From the NCBI RefSeq assembly GCF_034521915.1, contig NZ_JAXHLU010000016.1, forward strand, positions 1 through 64,000: a stretch of DNA of 64,000 nt. Reading direction: 5' to 3'. The notes under the pieces are model-generated. The model ran no database searches and was not told the DNA's origin. It saw nothing but the letters and a program-made list of their open reading frames with translations. The DNA comes from Fodinibius sp034521915. Lineage in GTDB: Bacteria > Bacteroidota > Rhodothermia > Balneolales > Balneolaceae. Positions within the stretch are counted from its first letter, which is position 1. Each line of letters starts with the position of its first letter. This document shows positions 7,975-17,440 of this stretch, in pieces. Position numbers and translations under genes: made by a program.

Positions 7975-9054
7975 GTGATTACTACGATACTCTTTTTCGT
8001 TGCTGGACTTTTATCACTAATTGGCGGAGCCGAACTGCTGGTCCGTGGTGCATCCGCGCTGGCTGGTCGCTTGGGTATGACCCCACTCGTTATTGGATTA
8101 ACGGTGGTAGCTTTTGGTACCAGCGCTCCGGAACTTGCCATCAGTTTGCAGTCGGGGATTGCCGGAGAAGATGCTCTGCTGTTAGGCAATGTGATTGGCA
8201 GCAATATTTTTAATGTGCTGTTTATCTTAGGGATCTCAGCTATACTTGCTCCATTAATCATATCAAAGAATCTAATTAAGCTTGATGTTCCACTGATGAT
8301 TGGGGCTTCAATCCTGCTTTATTTTTTCGCTTGGAATGGAGCAATAAGCCCGGTTGAAGGGGGGATCCTGTTTATTTCCCTATTAACATATATTGGGTTT
8401 TTGATTTATGACGCTCGAAAACAGCACAATGCCCAATTAAAAGATGAAAATACCCAAACCGACGCATCAAAAAGTCGCTATTGGCTTTGGGATGTAGGAT
8501 TTGTTTTTGCCGGCTTTGTCCTCTTAGTAATTGGAGCCCGATGGCTGGTTAACGGTGCCGTAACTTTTGCTGAATATCTGGGAGTGAGCAGTCTTGTTAT
8601 TGGTTTAACGATCGTTGCCGCAGGAACCTCTCTGCCCGAGATTGCCACATCGATACTGGCAAGTATAAAAGGAGAACGTGATTTAGCCGTCGGTAATATC
8701 GTGGGCAGCAATTTATTTAATATTATGTGCATAATTGGTTTAACCGCCATAGTGCTGCCCGGTGGCATCGCGGTGCAGCCGGGGGTAGTTGGATTTGATA
8801 TCCCCGTGATGATTGCAGCCTCTCTTGTATGTTTGCCTATTTTTATTACGGGCAGTTTGATCAGCCGCTGGGAGGGTATCTTCTTCTTGGGATACTATAT
8901 TGCTTTTACGGTATATTTGGTTTTAACAGCTACCGAACATCATTTGCTGCCTTATTTTAATGCTGCTATGGGATGGTTTGTATTGCCCATGACATTAATT
9001 ACGGGGCTTTTTATGTTGGTCAGAGAATGGAAAAACGGAACAAAGGTTTCTTAA
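7975..9054 (+). CDS. Calcium/sodium antiporter (YrbG/CaCA family)
   Basis: CaCA exchangers move Ca2+ against Na+ or K+ across the inner membrane. The two alpha repeats are clear: GLTVVAFGTSAPELAIS with GNVIGSNIFNVLFILG in the first half, and GLTIVAAGTSLPEIATS with GNIVGSNLFNIMCIIG in the second. About ten membrane segments are present. I chose the GTG at 7975, which begins with the first membrane helix as family members normally do, giving 359 residues. An ATG at 7885 in frame lies within the upstream terminator hairpin and lacks a ribosome binding site. The exact start remains uncertain. The stop is one base before hutG, so the two genes are probably cotranscribed. Confidence 0.9.
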   Translation: MITTILFFVAGLLSLIGGAELLVRGASALAGRLGMTPLVIGLTVVAFGTSAPELAISLQSGIAGEDALLLGNVIGSNIFNVLFILGISAILAPLIISKNLIKLDVPLMIGASILLYFFAWNGAISPVEGGILFISLLTYIGFLIYDARKQHNAQLKDENTQTDASKSRYWLWDVGFVFAGFVLLVIGARWLVNGAVTFAEYLGVSSLVIGLTIVAAGTSLPEIATSILASIKGERDLAVGNIVGSNLFNIMCIIGLTAIVLPGGIAVQPGVVGFDIPVMIAASLVCLPIFITGSLISRWEGIFFLGYYIAFTVYLVLTATEHHLLPYFNAAMGWFVLPMTLITGLFMLVREWKNGTKVS

Positions 9055-9055
9055 A

Positions 9056-9991
9056 ATGTCACTATTAAAAGAAGTATCTATAAATATCCCTAAAACAGCA
9101 GATAACGATCCGAGAATTGGTCAATTAATTGAATCGAATCTCGGAAAGAATGATACGCCCCGGGCAGTTATTATTGGTTTCCCATCGGATAAAGGGGTAA
9201 CCATAAATGGAGGTCGTGCTGGCGCTGCGGATGCCCCCGAGGTTATTCGGGAGCTGTTATATAAGCTCACGCCCAATCCGGATAACTATAGTACCTTTGT
9301 AGATTTAATTGGTGCCACCAAAGATATAGGGGATATAAATATTCGTTACGAAGTGGAGGAGGATCAGCGAAATCTGGGTAAGGTTGTAGCAAGATGTTTA
9401 GAGCAGGGAACAATTCCCATTATACTCGGCGGTGGTCACGAAACTGCTTTTGGTCATTTTTTGGGATATGCTGAAGCAGGGTTAAAAACAGCAATCTTTA
9501 ATTTAGATGCTCATACAGACGTGCGTCCCCTAAAAGATGGGCAAGCGCATTCCGGATCGCCTTTTCGCCAGGCTATAGAGCATGAAAACGATTGTGAAAT
9601 GTATTTGGTAGCGGGATTGCAACCCCAATCTGTAGCACAATCTCATCTGCAGTATATAAAAGAGAGCGGCGGCGAATATATGTTAAGAGATGAAACCAAT
9701 ATCACCTCCATTTCGGGATTATTTCATCAACACGAGAGCGAGCGGTTGATGGTCACTTTTGATATGGATGCCGTTGATCAGTCTCAGGCGCCGGGCGTAA
9801 GTGCCCCTTGCGTAAATGGTTTGCCTTCCGATTTATGGTTGACCGCCGCGTATTTGGCCGGACGAAACGAGCAGGTCACCTCCTTTGATTTGTCGGAAGT
9901 AAATCCGCGTCACGACCGTGATACGCAAACGGCAAAGCTGGCTGCGGTCACGATCTGGAATTTTTTGCTGGGATTAAGCGAGCGGGAATAG
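9056..9991 (+). CDS. hutG: Formimidoylglutamase (arginase/ureohydrolase superfamily)
   Basis: HutG hydrolyses N-formimidoyl-L-glutamate to L-glutamate and formamide, the last step of the histidine pathway, using two Mn ions. The 311-residue protein shows the ureohydrolase metal motifs in order: GGGHETAFGH (about 124-133), NLDAHTDVRP, and FDMDAVDQSQAPGVSAP near residue 240. The SQAPGVSAP segment favours formimidoylglutamase over arginase or agmatinase. The presence of hutH and hutI nearby supports this. It begins one base after the antiporter stop, implying translational coupling. Confidence 0.92.
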   Translation: MSLLKEVSINIPKTADNDPRIGQLIESNLGKNDTPRAVIIGFPSDKGVTINGGRAGAADAPEVIRELLYKLTPNPDNYSTFVDLIGATKDIGDINIRYEVEEDQRNLGKVVARCLEQGTIPIILGGGHETAFGHFLGYAEAGLKTAIFNLDAHTDVRPLKDGQAHSGSPFRQAIEHENDCEMYLVAGLQPQSVAQSHLQYIKESGGEYMLRDETNITSISGLFHQHESERLMVTFDMDAVDQSQAPGVSAPCVNGLPSDLWLTAAYLAGRNEQVTSFDLSEVNPRHDRDTQTAKLAAVTIWNFLLGLSERE

Positions 9992-10021
9992 AACACGTAG
10001 AATAAATTTATGTCTTAGATA

Positions 10022-10054
10022 AGGTCCCCGGAGTTTTGGAAATTCCGGAGACCT
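10022..10054. terminator. Hairpin after hutG
   Basis: AGGTCCCCGGA (10022-10032) and TCCGGAGACCT (10044-10054) pair over 11 bp with one mismatch and an 11-base loop. The hairpin lies 30 bases after the hutG stop. It has no long T-run, so it may be a terminator or a dispersed palindrome. Confidence 0.5.
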
Positions 10055-10142
10055 ACTTATTCATCTTTGAATGGAACCTTTGGTTAGGGATAATCGGTTT
10101 GTACTTATCTCTCAGATGATCCCAATCATATAAAAGATTTTC

Positions 10143-10598
10143 ATGTACACATTACGGCAAGAGCAGATCCTGAATATTTCTGCGGAAGAACTATGGCAAT
10201 TTATATCCCATCCGGCAAATCTTAATACAATTACTCCTCCGGAACTCGACTTTACGATCATCAGCGACATTCCGGATAAGATGTATAATGGTTTGCTGGT
10301 AGAATATGATGTAAAACTACCTTTGTTAGGACATTCGGAATGGGTAACCGAAATTAAGCATATTGTTCCGGGCAAAGAGTTTGTCGATGAGCAGCGGATA
10401 GGCCCGTACCGATTTTGGTATCACCACCATAAAATTGAGGAGATGGAATCGGGAGTAAGGATGATTGATGAGGTAAATTACGTGCCTCCTTACGGGATAC
10501 TGGGTAGAATTGTGAATAAATTGCTGATCAGAAATAAGCTGCGGGATATTTTTGAATACCGAAAGCAGGTGCTGAATAAGCGTTATAATGAAAATTAA
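10143..10598 (+). CDS. SRPBCC-fold ligand-binding protein
   Basis: The 151-residue protein matches the START/Bet v 1-like (SRPBCC) fold. It begins TLRQEQILNISAEELWQFISHPANLNTITPPEL, which is the typical first strand and helix pair. It also has VTEIKHIVPGKEFVDEQ and GPYRFWYHHHKIEE in the sheet, and a final helix. Close relatives are annotated as cell-division inhibitor SulA-type or ligand-binding SRPBCC proteins, often beside photolyase genes, which are not seen here. The ligand is unknown. A palindrome cluster follows. Confidence 0.82.
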   Translation: MYTLRQEQILNISAEELWQFISHPANLNTITPPELDFTIISDIPDKMYNGLLVEYDVKLPLLGHSEWVTEIKHIVPGKEFVDEQRIGPYRFWYHHHKIEEMESGVRMIDEVNYVPPYGILGRIVNKLLIRNKLRDIFEYRKQVLNKRYNEN

Positions 10599-10611
10599 AA
10601 ACGCTGTGTCA

Positions 10612-10755
10612 TGCTGAACTTGTTTCAGCATCTATAATTTATGATGCTGGAATAAGTTTTTTCATTATCACGGATAAATCCGGGGACTAAATGATATTGG
10701 AAGCTCGTTTAAACGAGCTTATTATTATTTTAGCCTGCTGATTCATCTTCAGGCT
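10612..10755. repeat. Palindrome cluster A (REP-like), between SRPBCC gene and mrp
   Basis: Four short inverted repeats lie in about 145 bases. They are an imperfect ATGCTGAAC/TTTCAGCAT hairpin at 10612-10632 of a type common between Bacteroidota genes, an imperfect CGGAT/ATCCG unit at about 10669-10684, a perfect 20-bp palindrome at 10701-10720 (half-site AAGCTCGTTT), and an AGCCTG...CAGGCT hairpin at 10732-10755. The last two are matched in size and style by elements upstream of mrp at 12085-12143. On the minus strand the last hairpins may also terminate mrp. Confidence 0.7.
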
Positions 10756-10756
10756 A

Positions 10757-11911
10757 TTACGGCCTAATTTTAATATCAATTTTTTCCGTGGGATCCTGCT
10801 CTTGGTTGCGAATTGCAAGCTGCTGAATCACATTGTTGGAGAGTTCTACAAATTTTTGAGCTGATTTCGTTTGCATATCCCCCAAAACAATAGGTTTGCC
10901 TTCATCACTGCTTTCGCGCACTTTTTGCTCCAGCGGGATTTCGCCAAGAAAATTCGCCCCCATGCGCTTAGCTAAATTGCGAACACCGTGTTTGCCAAAG
11001 ATGTAATATTTCTTTTCCGGCATATCCTCGGGAATGAAGTACGCCATATTTTCAACCATGCCTAATACAGGCACATTTACTTTTTTGAACATAGCCACTC
11101 CTTTTCGGGCATCATCAAGCGCAACATCTTGTGGGGTAGATACGATAACAGCACCGGTCAACGGAACGGTCTGTACCAGTGTCAATTGAATATCGCCCGT
11201 TCCGGGAGGGAGATCGAGTACCATATAATCCAGCTCGCCCCACTCCACCTCGTTCATAAATTGTTTGACCGCACTTGTTACCATCGGTCCGCGCCAGATC
11301 ATCGCCTGGTCGGGATCAACAAGCATGCCCATCGATAGAAAGCGGACGCCGTATTTTTCTTTGGGGATGAGTTTCTTTTGGGTTGTTATATTGGGTCGGC
11401 CGTGAGCATCCATCATGGTAGGAATGCTGGGACCGTAGATATCAGTATCTAGTAAGCCAACTTTGGCGCCGGTGCGTGCCAATCCACAAGCGAGGTTTAC
11501 GGCTACGGTAGATTTCCCAACGCCGCCCTTGCCCGACGCAACTGCGATAATATTCTTAACGCCTGAAAGGACTTCCTCATCCTGATCTTGCTGCTGCTCT
11601 TTTTTCTTTCGATGATCTTGTCCCGGGAATTCGCCCTTGTCCTCGTTATTTCGAAACTTTGAGATATTTACGGCCGTCGTTATATCAAGAACAGCATCTT
11701 TATCCACGAATTTACGAATCGCATCTTCGCACATATCCTTAAGCTTGGATTCCAGCTTAGGATCTTTTTCAGGAAGATCAATTGTGAAGGTGATAAACGA
11801 ATCTTGAACAATGATATCCTCGATCATATCAAGGGTGACCAGATCTTTTTCCATCTCAGGATGCATCACGTGGGTAAGTGCTGTACGTACTTGTTGCTTA
11901 TTAATGGCCAT
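10757..11911 (-). CDS. apbC: Mrp/ApbC/NBP35-type ATP-binding iron-sulfur carrier
   Basis: Mrp-family P-loop ATPases bind and transfer Fe-S clusters to target proteins in the cytosol. Residues 1-85 form a MIP18/DUF59 domain. A charged Lys/Gln/Asp linker (about 92-113) leads into the deviant Walker A motif GKGGVGKST at 127-135. Switch and Walker B regions follow (LLDTDIYGPSIPTM, LDYMVLDLPPGTGD). The CxxC pair found near the C-terminus of many homologues is not visible (VENMAYFIPEDMPEKKYYIFG lacks cysteines), as also in some MIP18-Mrp proteins. Clusters of palindromes flank the gene on both sides. Length (384) is normal. Confidence 0.92.
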   Translation of the reverse strand: MAINKQQVRTALTHVMHPEMEKDLVTLDMIEDIIVQDSFITFTIDLPEKDPKLESKLKDMCEDAIRKFVDKDAVLDITTAVNISKFRNNEDKGEFPGQDHRKKKEQQQDQDEEVLSGVKNIIAVASGKGGVGKSTVAVNLACGLARTGAKVGLLDTDIYGPSIPTMMDAHGRPNITTQKKLIPKEKYGVRFLSMGMLVDPDQAMIWRGPMVTSAVKQFMNEVEWGELDYMVLDLPPGTGDIQLTLVQTVPLTGAVIVSTPQDVALDDARKGVAMFKKVNVPVLGMVENMAYFIPEDMPEKKYYIFGKHGVRNLAKRMGANFLGEIPLEQKVRESSDEGKPIVLGDMQTKSAQKFVELSNNVIQQLAIRNQEQDPTEKIDIKIRP

Positions 11912-12368
11912 TGAGGTAAAAGGGTTCTGTTTGGGCTAAATTTTTCAGTCCTGAAAGATAAGGATTAAATCACAGATGTTAAACGGTTTCTATGGTAAAA
12001 GAATTCGGTTTCAAGGGAGGGATATTATGCGGATTGGTCGATTTAACATCTCGTTCCGATGCTCGGCGTCGGAACGTAAACAACAGCCTGACGATGAATC
12101 ATCAGGCTAAATGAAGGTACCGTAAGTCCGCTTAAGCGGACTTGATAAATAGTAGTTAGACCACGGATTTATCCGTGGGATTAGGTTTATTGAAATATTA
12201 ATGGGAGGTGAAGTTGCAACGCTGAGCGAAGAGTGTAATTTGCGTTCTATTTTATTCTCTATTCTATTGCGAAATCCGTATTTTGGTCGACTGGAAATTG
12301 ATGTGTAATACAGTAAAGCTATCATCAGCCAAAAGAAGTCTGGAATCGCACTAAAACAAAAGTAATCG
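11912..12368. repeat. Palindrome cluster B (REP-like) in the mrp-gcvT intergenic region
   Basis: This 457-base noncoding spacer between divergent mrp and gcvT holds four hairpins in 127 bases. They are CGTTCCGA/TCGGAACG at 12052-12076, AGCCTGAC.../ATCAGGCT at 12085-12108, a perfect 20-bp palindrome at 12124-12143 (half-site AAGTCCGCTT), and CCACGGAT-TT-ATCCGTGG at 12161-12178. Two of them match elements of cluster A in length and layout. Promoters for both genes must also lie here, but none was identified with confidence. A 72-codon frame on the minus strand across the repeats is not considered a gene. Confidence 0.7.
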
Positions 12369-13463
12369 ATGTTAAAACGAACGCCCTTTTACGATATCCA
12401 CGAACAAGCCGGAGCAAAGATCATAGACTTTGGCGGATTTGATATGCCTGTGCAGTACGACAGTATTCGCAAAGAACACAATGCCGTGCGCGAAAAAGTG
12501 GGGATGTTTGACGTATCGCACATGGGCGAATTTTACGTGACGGGTGATGAGTCACTGGATTTGATTCAGCATGTGACGATTAACGACGCCTCAAAATTAG
12601 TGTCCGGGAAAGCACAGTATTCGGCTATGTGTTACGAAGATGGCGGTATCGTTGATGACCTTTTGGTATATATGCTGGGAGAGAATGAATATATCCTGGT
12701 GGTGAATGCATCCAATATCGAGAAAGATTTTGAGTGGATTGCCGAGAACAATTCGTTTGATGCGGAGCTGACTAATCTGTCTGATGATACGTGTTTGCTA
12801 GCCGTGCAGGGACCTAAATCCGTGGAAACCCTGCAGAAGCTTACCGATACAGACCTTTCGTCCATCAAGTTCTATACTTTCGAACTGGGCACTTTGGCCG
12901 GTTATGAAGATGTGACCCTTTCGGCTACCGGTTACACCGGTGAAAAGGGGTTTGAGCTCTATTTCAATAAGGATCATGTGGATCCTGAAGCGATCTGGAA
13001 TGCAATTATGGAAGCCGGGGAAGAATTCGGTATTGAACCCTGCGGGCTCGGTGCCAGGGACACCCTTCGCTTGGAAAAGGGATTTGCGCTTTATGGCAAT
13101 GATATCACAAAAGATACGCATCCGCTCGAAGCACGAATGGGCTGGCTCACCAAGTTAGACAAAGGCGACTTTATAGGTCGTGATGCGCTTGTTAAGGCCA
13201 AGGAAGAAGGACTTTCACGAAAATTGGTGGGCCTTACTATTGATGATAAGCGTTCTATCCCGCGCAAGGGATACGCGATTTTTGATGAGGAGGATAATGA
13301 GATAGGTTTTGTAACCAGCGGCTCTCGCTCTATCACGCTGGGTACTAATATTGCTATGGGATATGTGGATATTAACCACGGTGATGAGGGATCATCAGTT
13401 TTTGTAGAGATCCGAAACAAAAAAGCCGAGGCTGCAGTAACAAAGCCACCATTTGTAAAATAA
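12369..13463 (+). CDS. gcvT: Aminomethyltransferase, glycine cleavage T protein
   Basis: GcvT transfers the methylene group from the aminomethyl-lipoyl H protein to tetrahydrofolate, releasing ammonia. The 364-residue protein has the family start (TPFYDIHEQAGAKIIDFGGFDMPVQY), GMFDVSHMGEF, the YTGEKGFELY folate-site motif, and GLGARDTLRLEKGFALYGND with the catalytic-region Asp. The C-terminal GCV_T_C barrel (KGYAIFDEEDNEIGFVTSG) is complete. The P, H and L genes of the system are not in the window. It is followed after 78 bases by comB on the same strand. Confidence 0.96.
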   Translation: MLKRTPFYDIHEQAGAKIIDFGGFDMPVQYDSIRKEHNAVREKVGMFDVSHMGEFYVTGDESLDLIQHVTINDASKLVSGKAQYSAMCYEDGGIVDDLLVYMLGENEYILVVNASNIEKDFEWIAENNSFDAELTNLSDDTCLLAVQGPKSVETLQKLTDTDLSSIKFYTFELGTLAGYEDVTLSATGYTGEKGFELYFNKDHVDPEAIWNAIMEAGEEFGIEPCGLGARDTLRLEKGFALYGNDITKDTHPLEARMGWLTKLDKGDFIGRDALVKAKEEGLSRKLVGLTIDDKRSIPRKGYAIFDEEDNEIGFVTSGSRSITLGTNIAMGYVDINHGDEGSSVFVEIRNKKAEAAVTKPPFVK

Positions 13464-13541
13464 AAAGTGGTTGCAGAAGGGAATAGTTACTAATATATCA
13501 ACTGGGATAAACAGAGATTACGACATTATTATTTATAGCAT

Positions 13542-14273
13542 ATGATAAATCAAATTGATGTGTTTTCGTCGGCTCACTCTTTTAAGGAAGAAGATATTCG
13601 TGATAAAATAGTGGTGATGATTGATGTATTGCGGGCCAGTTCAACGATGGTTACGGCATTGCAAAATGGTGCAAAAGGCGTTATTGCGGTTGAGGATATG
13701 GACGATGCCAGCAAAATTTCGCATAACCTGGATGCGGAAAGCTTTTTGATGAGTGGCGAAAAAAATGGAATAACCATTGATGGATATGATCTGGGGAATT
13801 CGCCGCTGGAACATACCAGGGAAGTGGTAAATGGCAAGACGATCATCCTCAATACCACGAATGGCACAAAAGCAATTCGGCGTTGCAGTTTGGCCGACCA
13901 AATTATTGTAGGTTCTTTTTTAAACCTGAATGCCATCGTTAAACATTTGCAGAATCTTAATGAGGAGGTGTTGCTGGTGTGTGCGGGGTGGCGTGGCCGA
14001 CTTTCGCTGGAGGATATACTTTGTGCCGGGAATATTATTTACGAACTTTGTGAAGGTGATTTACCAAATGAGGCCAGAGACGGAGCAAAAGTTGCTTTTG
14101 GTCTTTATGAAAAATTTAGTGATGATATAGAAACAAGCATCAAATCATCGAATTATGCGGTACGGCTCAAGGATATTGTAAGTGAAAAGGATCTTGAATA
14201 TTGCTGTCAACGCAGTATTACGGATATATTACCGGCACTTAATGAAGGAATCATTACAGATATAAATGGCTAA
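13542..14273 (+). CDS. comB: 2-phosphosulfolactate phosphatase
   Basis: ComB dephosphorylates 2-phosphosulfolactate to sulfolactate with Mg2+. The reaction is known from archaeal coenzyme M biosynthesis, and homologues are common in bacteria that do not make coenzyme M. The 243-residue protein has the signature VVMIDVLRASSTMVTALQNGA near the N-terminus. It also has FLMSGEKNGITIDGYDLGNSP and the TNGTKAI segment of the active site. The frame overlaps ftsK by 8 bases, so translation is probably coupled. The physiological substrate in this organism is not known. Confidence 0.93.
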   Translation: MINQIDVFSSAHSFKEEDIRDKIVVMIDVLRASSTMVTALQNGAKGVIAVEDMDDASKISHNLDAESFLMSGEKNGITIDGYDLGNSPLEHTREVVNGKTIILNTTNGTKAIRRCSLADQIIVGSFLNLNAIVKHLQNLNEEVLLVCAGWRGRLSLEDILCAGNIIYELCEGDLPNEARDGAKVAFGLYEKFSDDIETSIKSSNYAVRLKDIVSEKDLEYCCQRSITDILPALNEGIITDING

Positions 14274-16813
14274 GAAAAGTAGTTCAGATAGTTTTTTGGG
14301 AGGCCTTTCGGAATCCCGAAAAATGGAAATACTGGGAATTTTGGTGATGGCCGTCGGCGGCCTGCTTGGGTTTAGTATAGTTACCTATAACCCGGCAGAT
14401 TATACGCTTATCCAATCGCTGTCAACCGATAGTTTATTTGCGCTTGATCAGGGTCCGGCCCTCCGCATCCAAAATGGGTTGGGTGTTGTTGGAGCTTATT
14501 TAGCGCACTTTTTTGTCCACCTGCTGTTTGGATATATGAGTATCATTATGCCGCTTATCATTGTAGGATACGGGTGGTTTATTTTCAGAAATCGAGATAT
14601 AGGTCTAATGCTGTGGCCTACGGCATATGGCATTTGGAGTATGGTATTGTTGTCGACTATTTTGGGATGGCTGAATACCAATTATGAATGGGTTGAGTCG
14701 GTATGGAATGGCTCGGCCGGGTTTTATATAGCGCGGATCCTGCAAAATATTACGGGTATTGGTTCAATTATTATCCTGTCGGTATTGCTGCTAACTACCT
14801 TGCTGGCACTGCTCGATCGCGATCTCCAGAACACGGTAGAGCGAGTAAAAGAATGGATTGAAAATATTAAAGCTTCGTATGCAGACTGGAAGGAACGTCG
14901 CCGCCAGAAAAAAGAGGAGAAAAGAAAACAGAAACAGCAGGAAGCTGAGCAAAAAGAGATTGAAAAGCAGCGGCAGGCTGAACAGCAGATGCGGAAGAAA
15001 TCGCAGCAATCAGAGCAACGGCAGGCCAAGACCCAGACAGAAACGAAGGCGGAACCTGAAGAAGAGGAGCCGGAACCCCGTTCTATTGATGATATTGTAG
15101 AGGAATCACAGAAGCGCGATCGTGAGCGAATGCGTAAGCAAAAAGAAGAAGTGAAGTCACTTGATCAGCGTCCGCGTGCCGATATTGAAAAGAAGAAGAT
15201 TGCCGAAGAAGAGGAAGACGATGTCGATATTTCGGTGTATGTGGGTGAAGGGGATGAGCAGGCCGATGAGAAAGAGTTGGATGAGCAGAATAAGGGTAAA
15301 GCCAAAGAAGTACCCAAGGTTCGCTACAAGTTCCCGACGATAGATCTGCTTGATTCGCCACCGAATGAAGGTAATGATGTTGATCTTGAGGAGATCAAGG
15401 AAAACAAACGCATCATCCTCGATAAGCTGAAAACGGCACAATATTGAAATTCGCAGCATCAATGCCATTGTCGGTCCCACGGTTACGCTTTATGAGCTTG
15501 ATCCCGCACCGGATGTCAAAATCAGTAAGATAGAGAGCTATGCCAACGATTTGAAAATGGCTACAGCGGCGAAAGGATTGCGTATTATGGCTCCCATTCC
15601 CGGCCGATCGGCTGTAGGAATTGAGGTACCCAACGGATCGCGCGAAATAGTGTTTATTAAGTCGGTCATCAATACGAAGAAATTTGTGGAAAGTGATTAT
15701 GAGCTGCCGGTGGCATTTGGGAAGACCATCGAGAACGAAGTGTTTATGGTGGATCTGACGAAGATGCCGCACTTGCTTATTGCCGGTGCTACGGGATCGG
15801 GTAAAACGGTGGGGATTAATACGATTATTACGTGTCTGCTGTATAAGTGCCACCCCGATGATCTGAAATTTGTGATGATTGATCCCAAGAAGATTGAGCT
15901 GTCGCTGTTTCAGAAAATTGAAAAACACTTTTTAGCTACGCTGCCCGGCGCGGAAGAACCCATTATTACGGATACTTCTGCGGCGAAGGAAACGCTCGAG
16001 AGCCTGACTAAAGAGATGGACGAGCGCTACGACTTGCTCAAGGATGGTATGGTTCGTGATATTCGGGCTTATAACGAAAAGTTTGATAACGGTGAGCTTG
16101 ATGAGGACGAAGGGCACCGCCATCTGCCTTATATTGTAGTGCTCATTGATGAGCTGGCTGATTTAATGATGACAGCCGGCAAAGAAATTGAGGAGCCGAT
16201 TGCCCGTCTTGCGCAGCTGGCCCGTGCGGTAGGTATTCACTTGGTGGTGGCAACACAGCGCCCGTCGGTGAATGTGGTTACCGGAACGATAAAGGCTAAC
16301 TTCCCCGCACGTATTGCTTACCAGGTGGCTTCAAAAGTGGATTCCCGTACAATTCTTGATACCGGCGGTGCCGACCAGCTTATTGGTCGCGGTGATATGT
16401 TATTTACCAACGGTGGCGGCATGACCCGGATCCAAAATGCTTTTGTATCGACCGAAGAGGTAGAAAAGATTACTGATTTCATTGGAAACCAACGGGGATA
16501 CAATAATAAGTACGAATTGCCTGTTTTAGAAGATGAAACCTCATCAAGTGGTGATATTCCTGATCCACTTGAGGATATTGATGAACTTTTTGAAGCGGCG
16601 GCCAAAGTTATTGTATTGCATCAGCAGGGATCGGTGTCACTGCTGCAGCGTAAACTTAAAATTGGCTATAATCGTGCCGGTCGAATTGTTGATCAGCTCT
16701 ATAACGCCGGCATTGTTGGTCCTTATCAGGGCAGTACGGCGCGTGACGTGTTAGTTGACGATGAAGAAGAATTAGAAGAATTATTAGATGATCTGGAAGA
16801 ATTTGAACGATAG
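14266..16813 (+). CDS. ftsK: DNA translocase FtsK, interrupted by a one-base frameshift
   Basis: FtsK anchors at the septum and pumps DNA to resolve chromosome ends at cell division. The first part (14266-15447) has four membrane segments and a Lys/Glu/Gln-rich linker. The second (to 16813) has the RecA-like motor with Walker A LLIAGATGSGKTVGIN, Walker B YIVVLIDELADLMM, and a C-terminal winged-helix gamma domain (LLQRKLKIGYNRAGRIVDQL). Family alignment makes DKLKTH join NIEIRSINAIVGPTVTLYEL. To restore it, one G of GG at 15435-15436 must be removed. Because ftsK is normally essential, a base-calling error is more likely than a real mutation. The start overlaps comB by 8 bases. Confidence 0.9.
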
Positions 16814-17423
16814 TTTAAGTGTATTTCTTATTGTATTAGTTATTGGTTTGGGGTTGCCTTCGTTGGCTCTGGGACAGCAGACCTATTTTTCAGACTTAAA
16901 ACAGACATTTGAAGAGGGATCTATTTTTAAGGCTGAATTTTATCATCAAACCGTAGACTCTTACACCCAGGATACTGTTGCCAGCAGTGGACGTATTTGG
17001 GTTGGAGCTCAAAAGTATAGGGTGGAGGCCGATAATAAATCAGTGGTAGTGGATGGACAGACCTCTAAGGTGTATGATGAGGATAGGAACCGGGTTATCA
17101 TTAGTAAATACGAGCCGGAAGATGACGATTTCGCCCCCTCGAGAATCTTGAATGGTGTTGATTCAACATTTACGGTTCAGACCCAGGAAAAGCGACAGGG
17201 CGAAATTTATATATTATTGTCTTCTGATGATCCCTTTGCGATATATCAGAAAGTCGAAATATATCTTTCAAATAGTCTGGTACCGAAAAAGATTGAAGCT
17301 GTTGATCCGGCCGATAATGTCATTACCACCACCTTTACTGACGGCGAATTTATGGAACCGGAGGAAGCAATGTTTAAGCTCAGCTATCCCGAGAGTGCCG
17401 AAATAGTGGACATGCGAAACTAA
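16788..17423 (+). CDS. lolA: LolA-like outer-membrane lipoprotein carrier protein
   Basis: LolA shuttles lipoproteins across the periplasm from LolCDE to the outer membrane. The 211-residue protein has a signal peptide (SVFLIVLVIGLGLPSLALGQ). An incomplete-barrel fold follows: SDLKQTFEEGSIFKAEFYHQ, GRIWVGAQKYRVE, VVDGQTSKVYDEDRNRVII, and a last strand ending FKLSYPESAEIVDM. Sequence divergence from E. coli LolA is high, as usual in this phylum. The ATG at 16788 overlaps the ftsK end by 26 bases. Close coupling with ftsK is also seen in E. coli (ftsK-lolA), which supports the call. Confidence 0.83.
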   Translation: MIWKNLNDSLSVFLIVLVIGLGLPSLALGQQTYFSDLKQTFEEGSIFKAEFYHQTVDSYTQDTVASSGRIWVGAQKYRVEADNKSVVVDGQTSKVYDEDRNRVIISKYEPEDDDFAPSRILNGVDSTFTVQTQEKRQGEIYILLSSDDPFAIYQKVEIYLSNSLVPKKIEAVDPADNVITTTFTDGEFMEPEEAMFKLSYPESAEIVDMRN

Positions 17424-17440
17424 CATATTGTTAGAAGTTA

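Noticed and set aside
10757..11911. Calling mrp a ParA/MinD partition protein.
   Set aside because: The MIP18/DUF59 domain at the N-terminus and the Mrp family motifs favour an Fe-S carrier, and no parB is adjacent.
12052..12178. Possible CRISPR array from the series of palindromes.
   Set aside because: The units differ in sequence and length, lack constant spacers, and there are no cas genes. They fit REP-like palindromes instead.
12107..12325. A 72-codon minus-strand frame in the mrp-gcvT gap.
   Set aside because: It runs through three palindromes and has no ribosome binding site or domain.
15400..15560. Programmed ribosomal frameshift in ftsK.
   Set aside because: There is no typical slippery heptamer or evident downstream structure. 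The same one-extra-base pattern at seven other sites points to an error.
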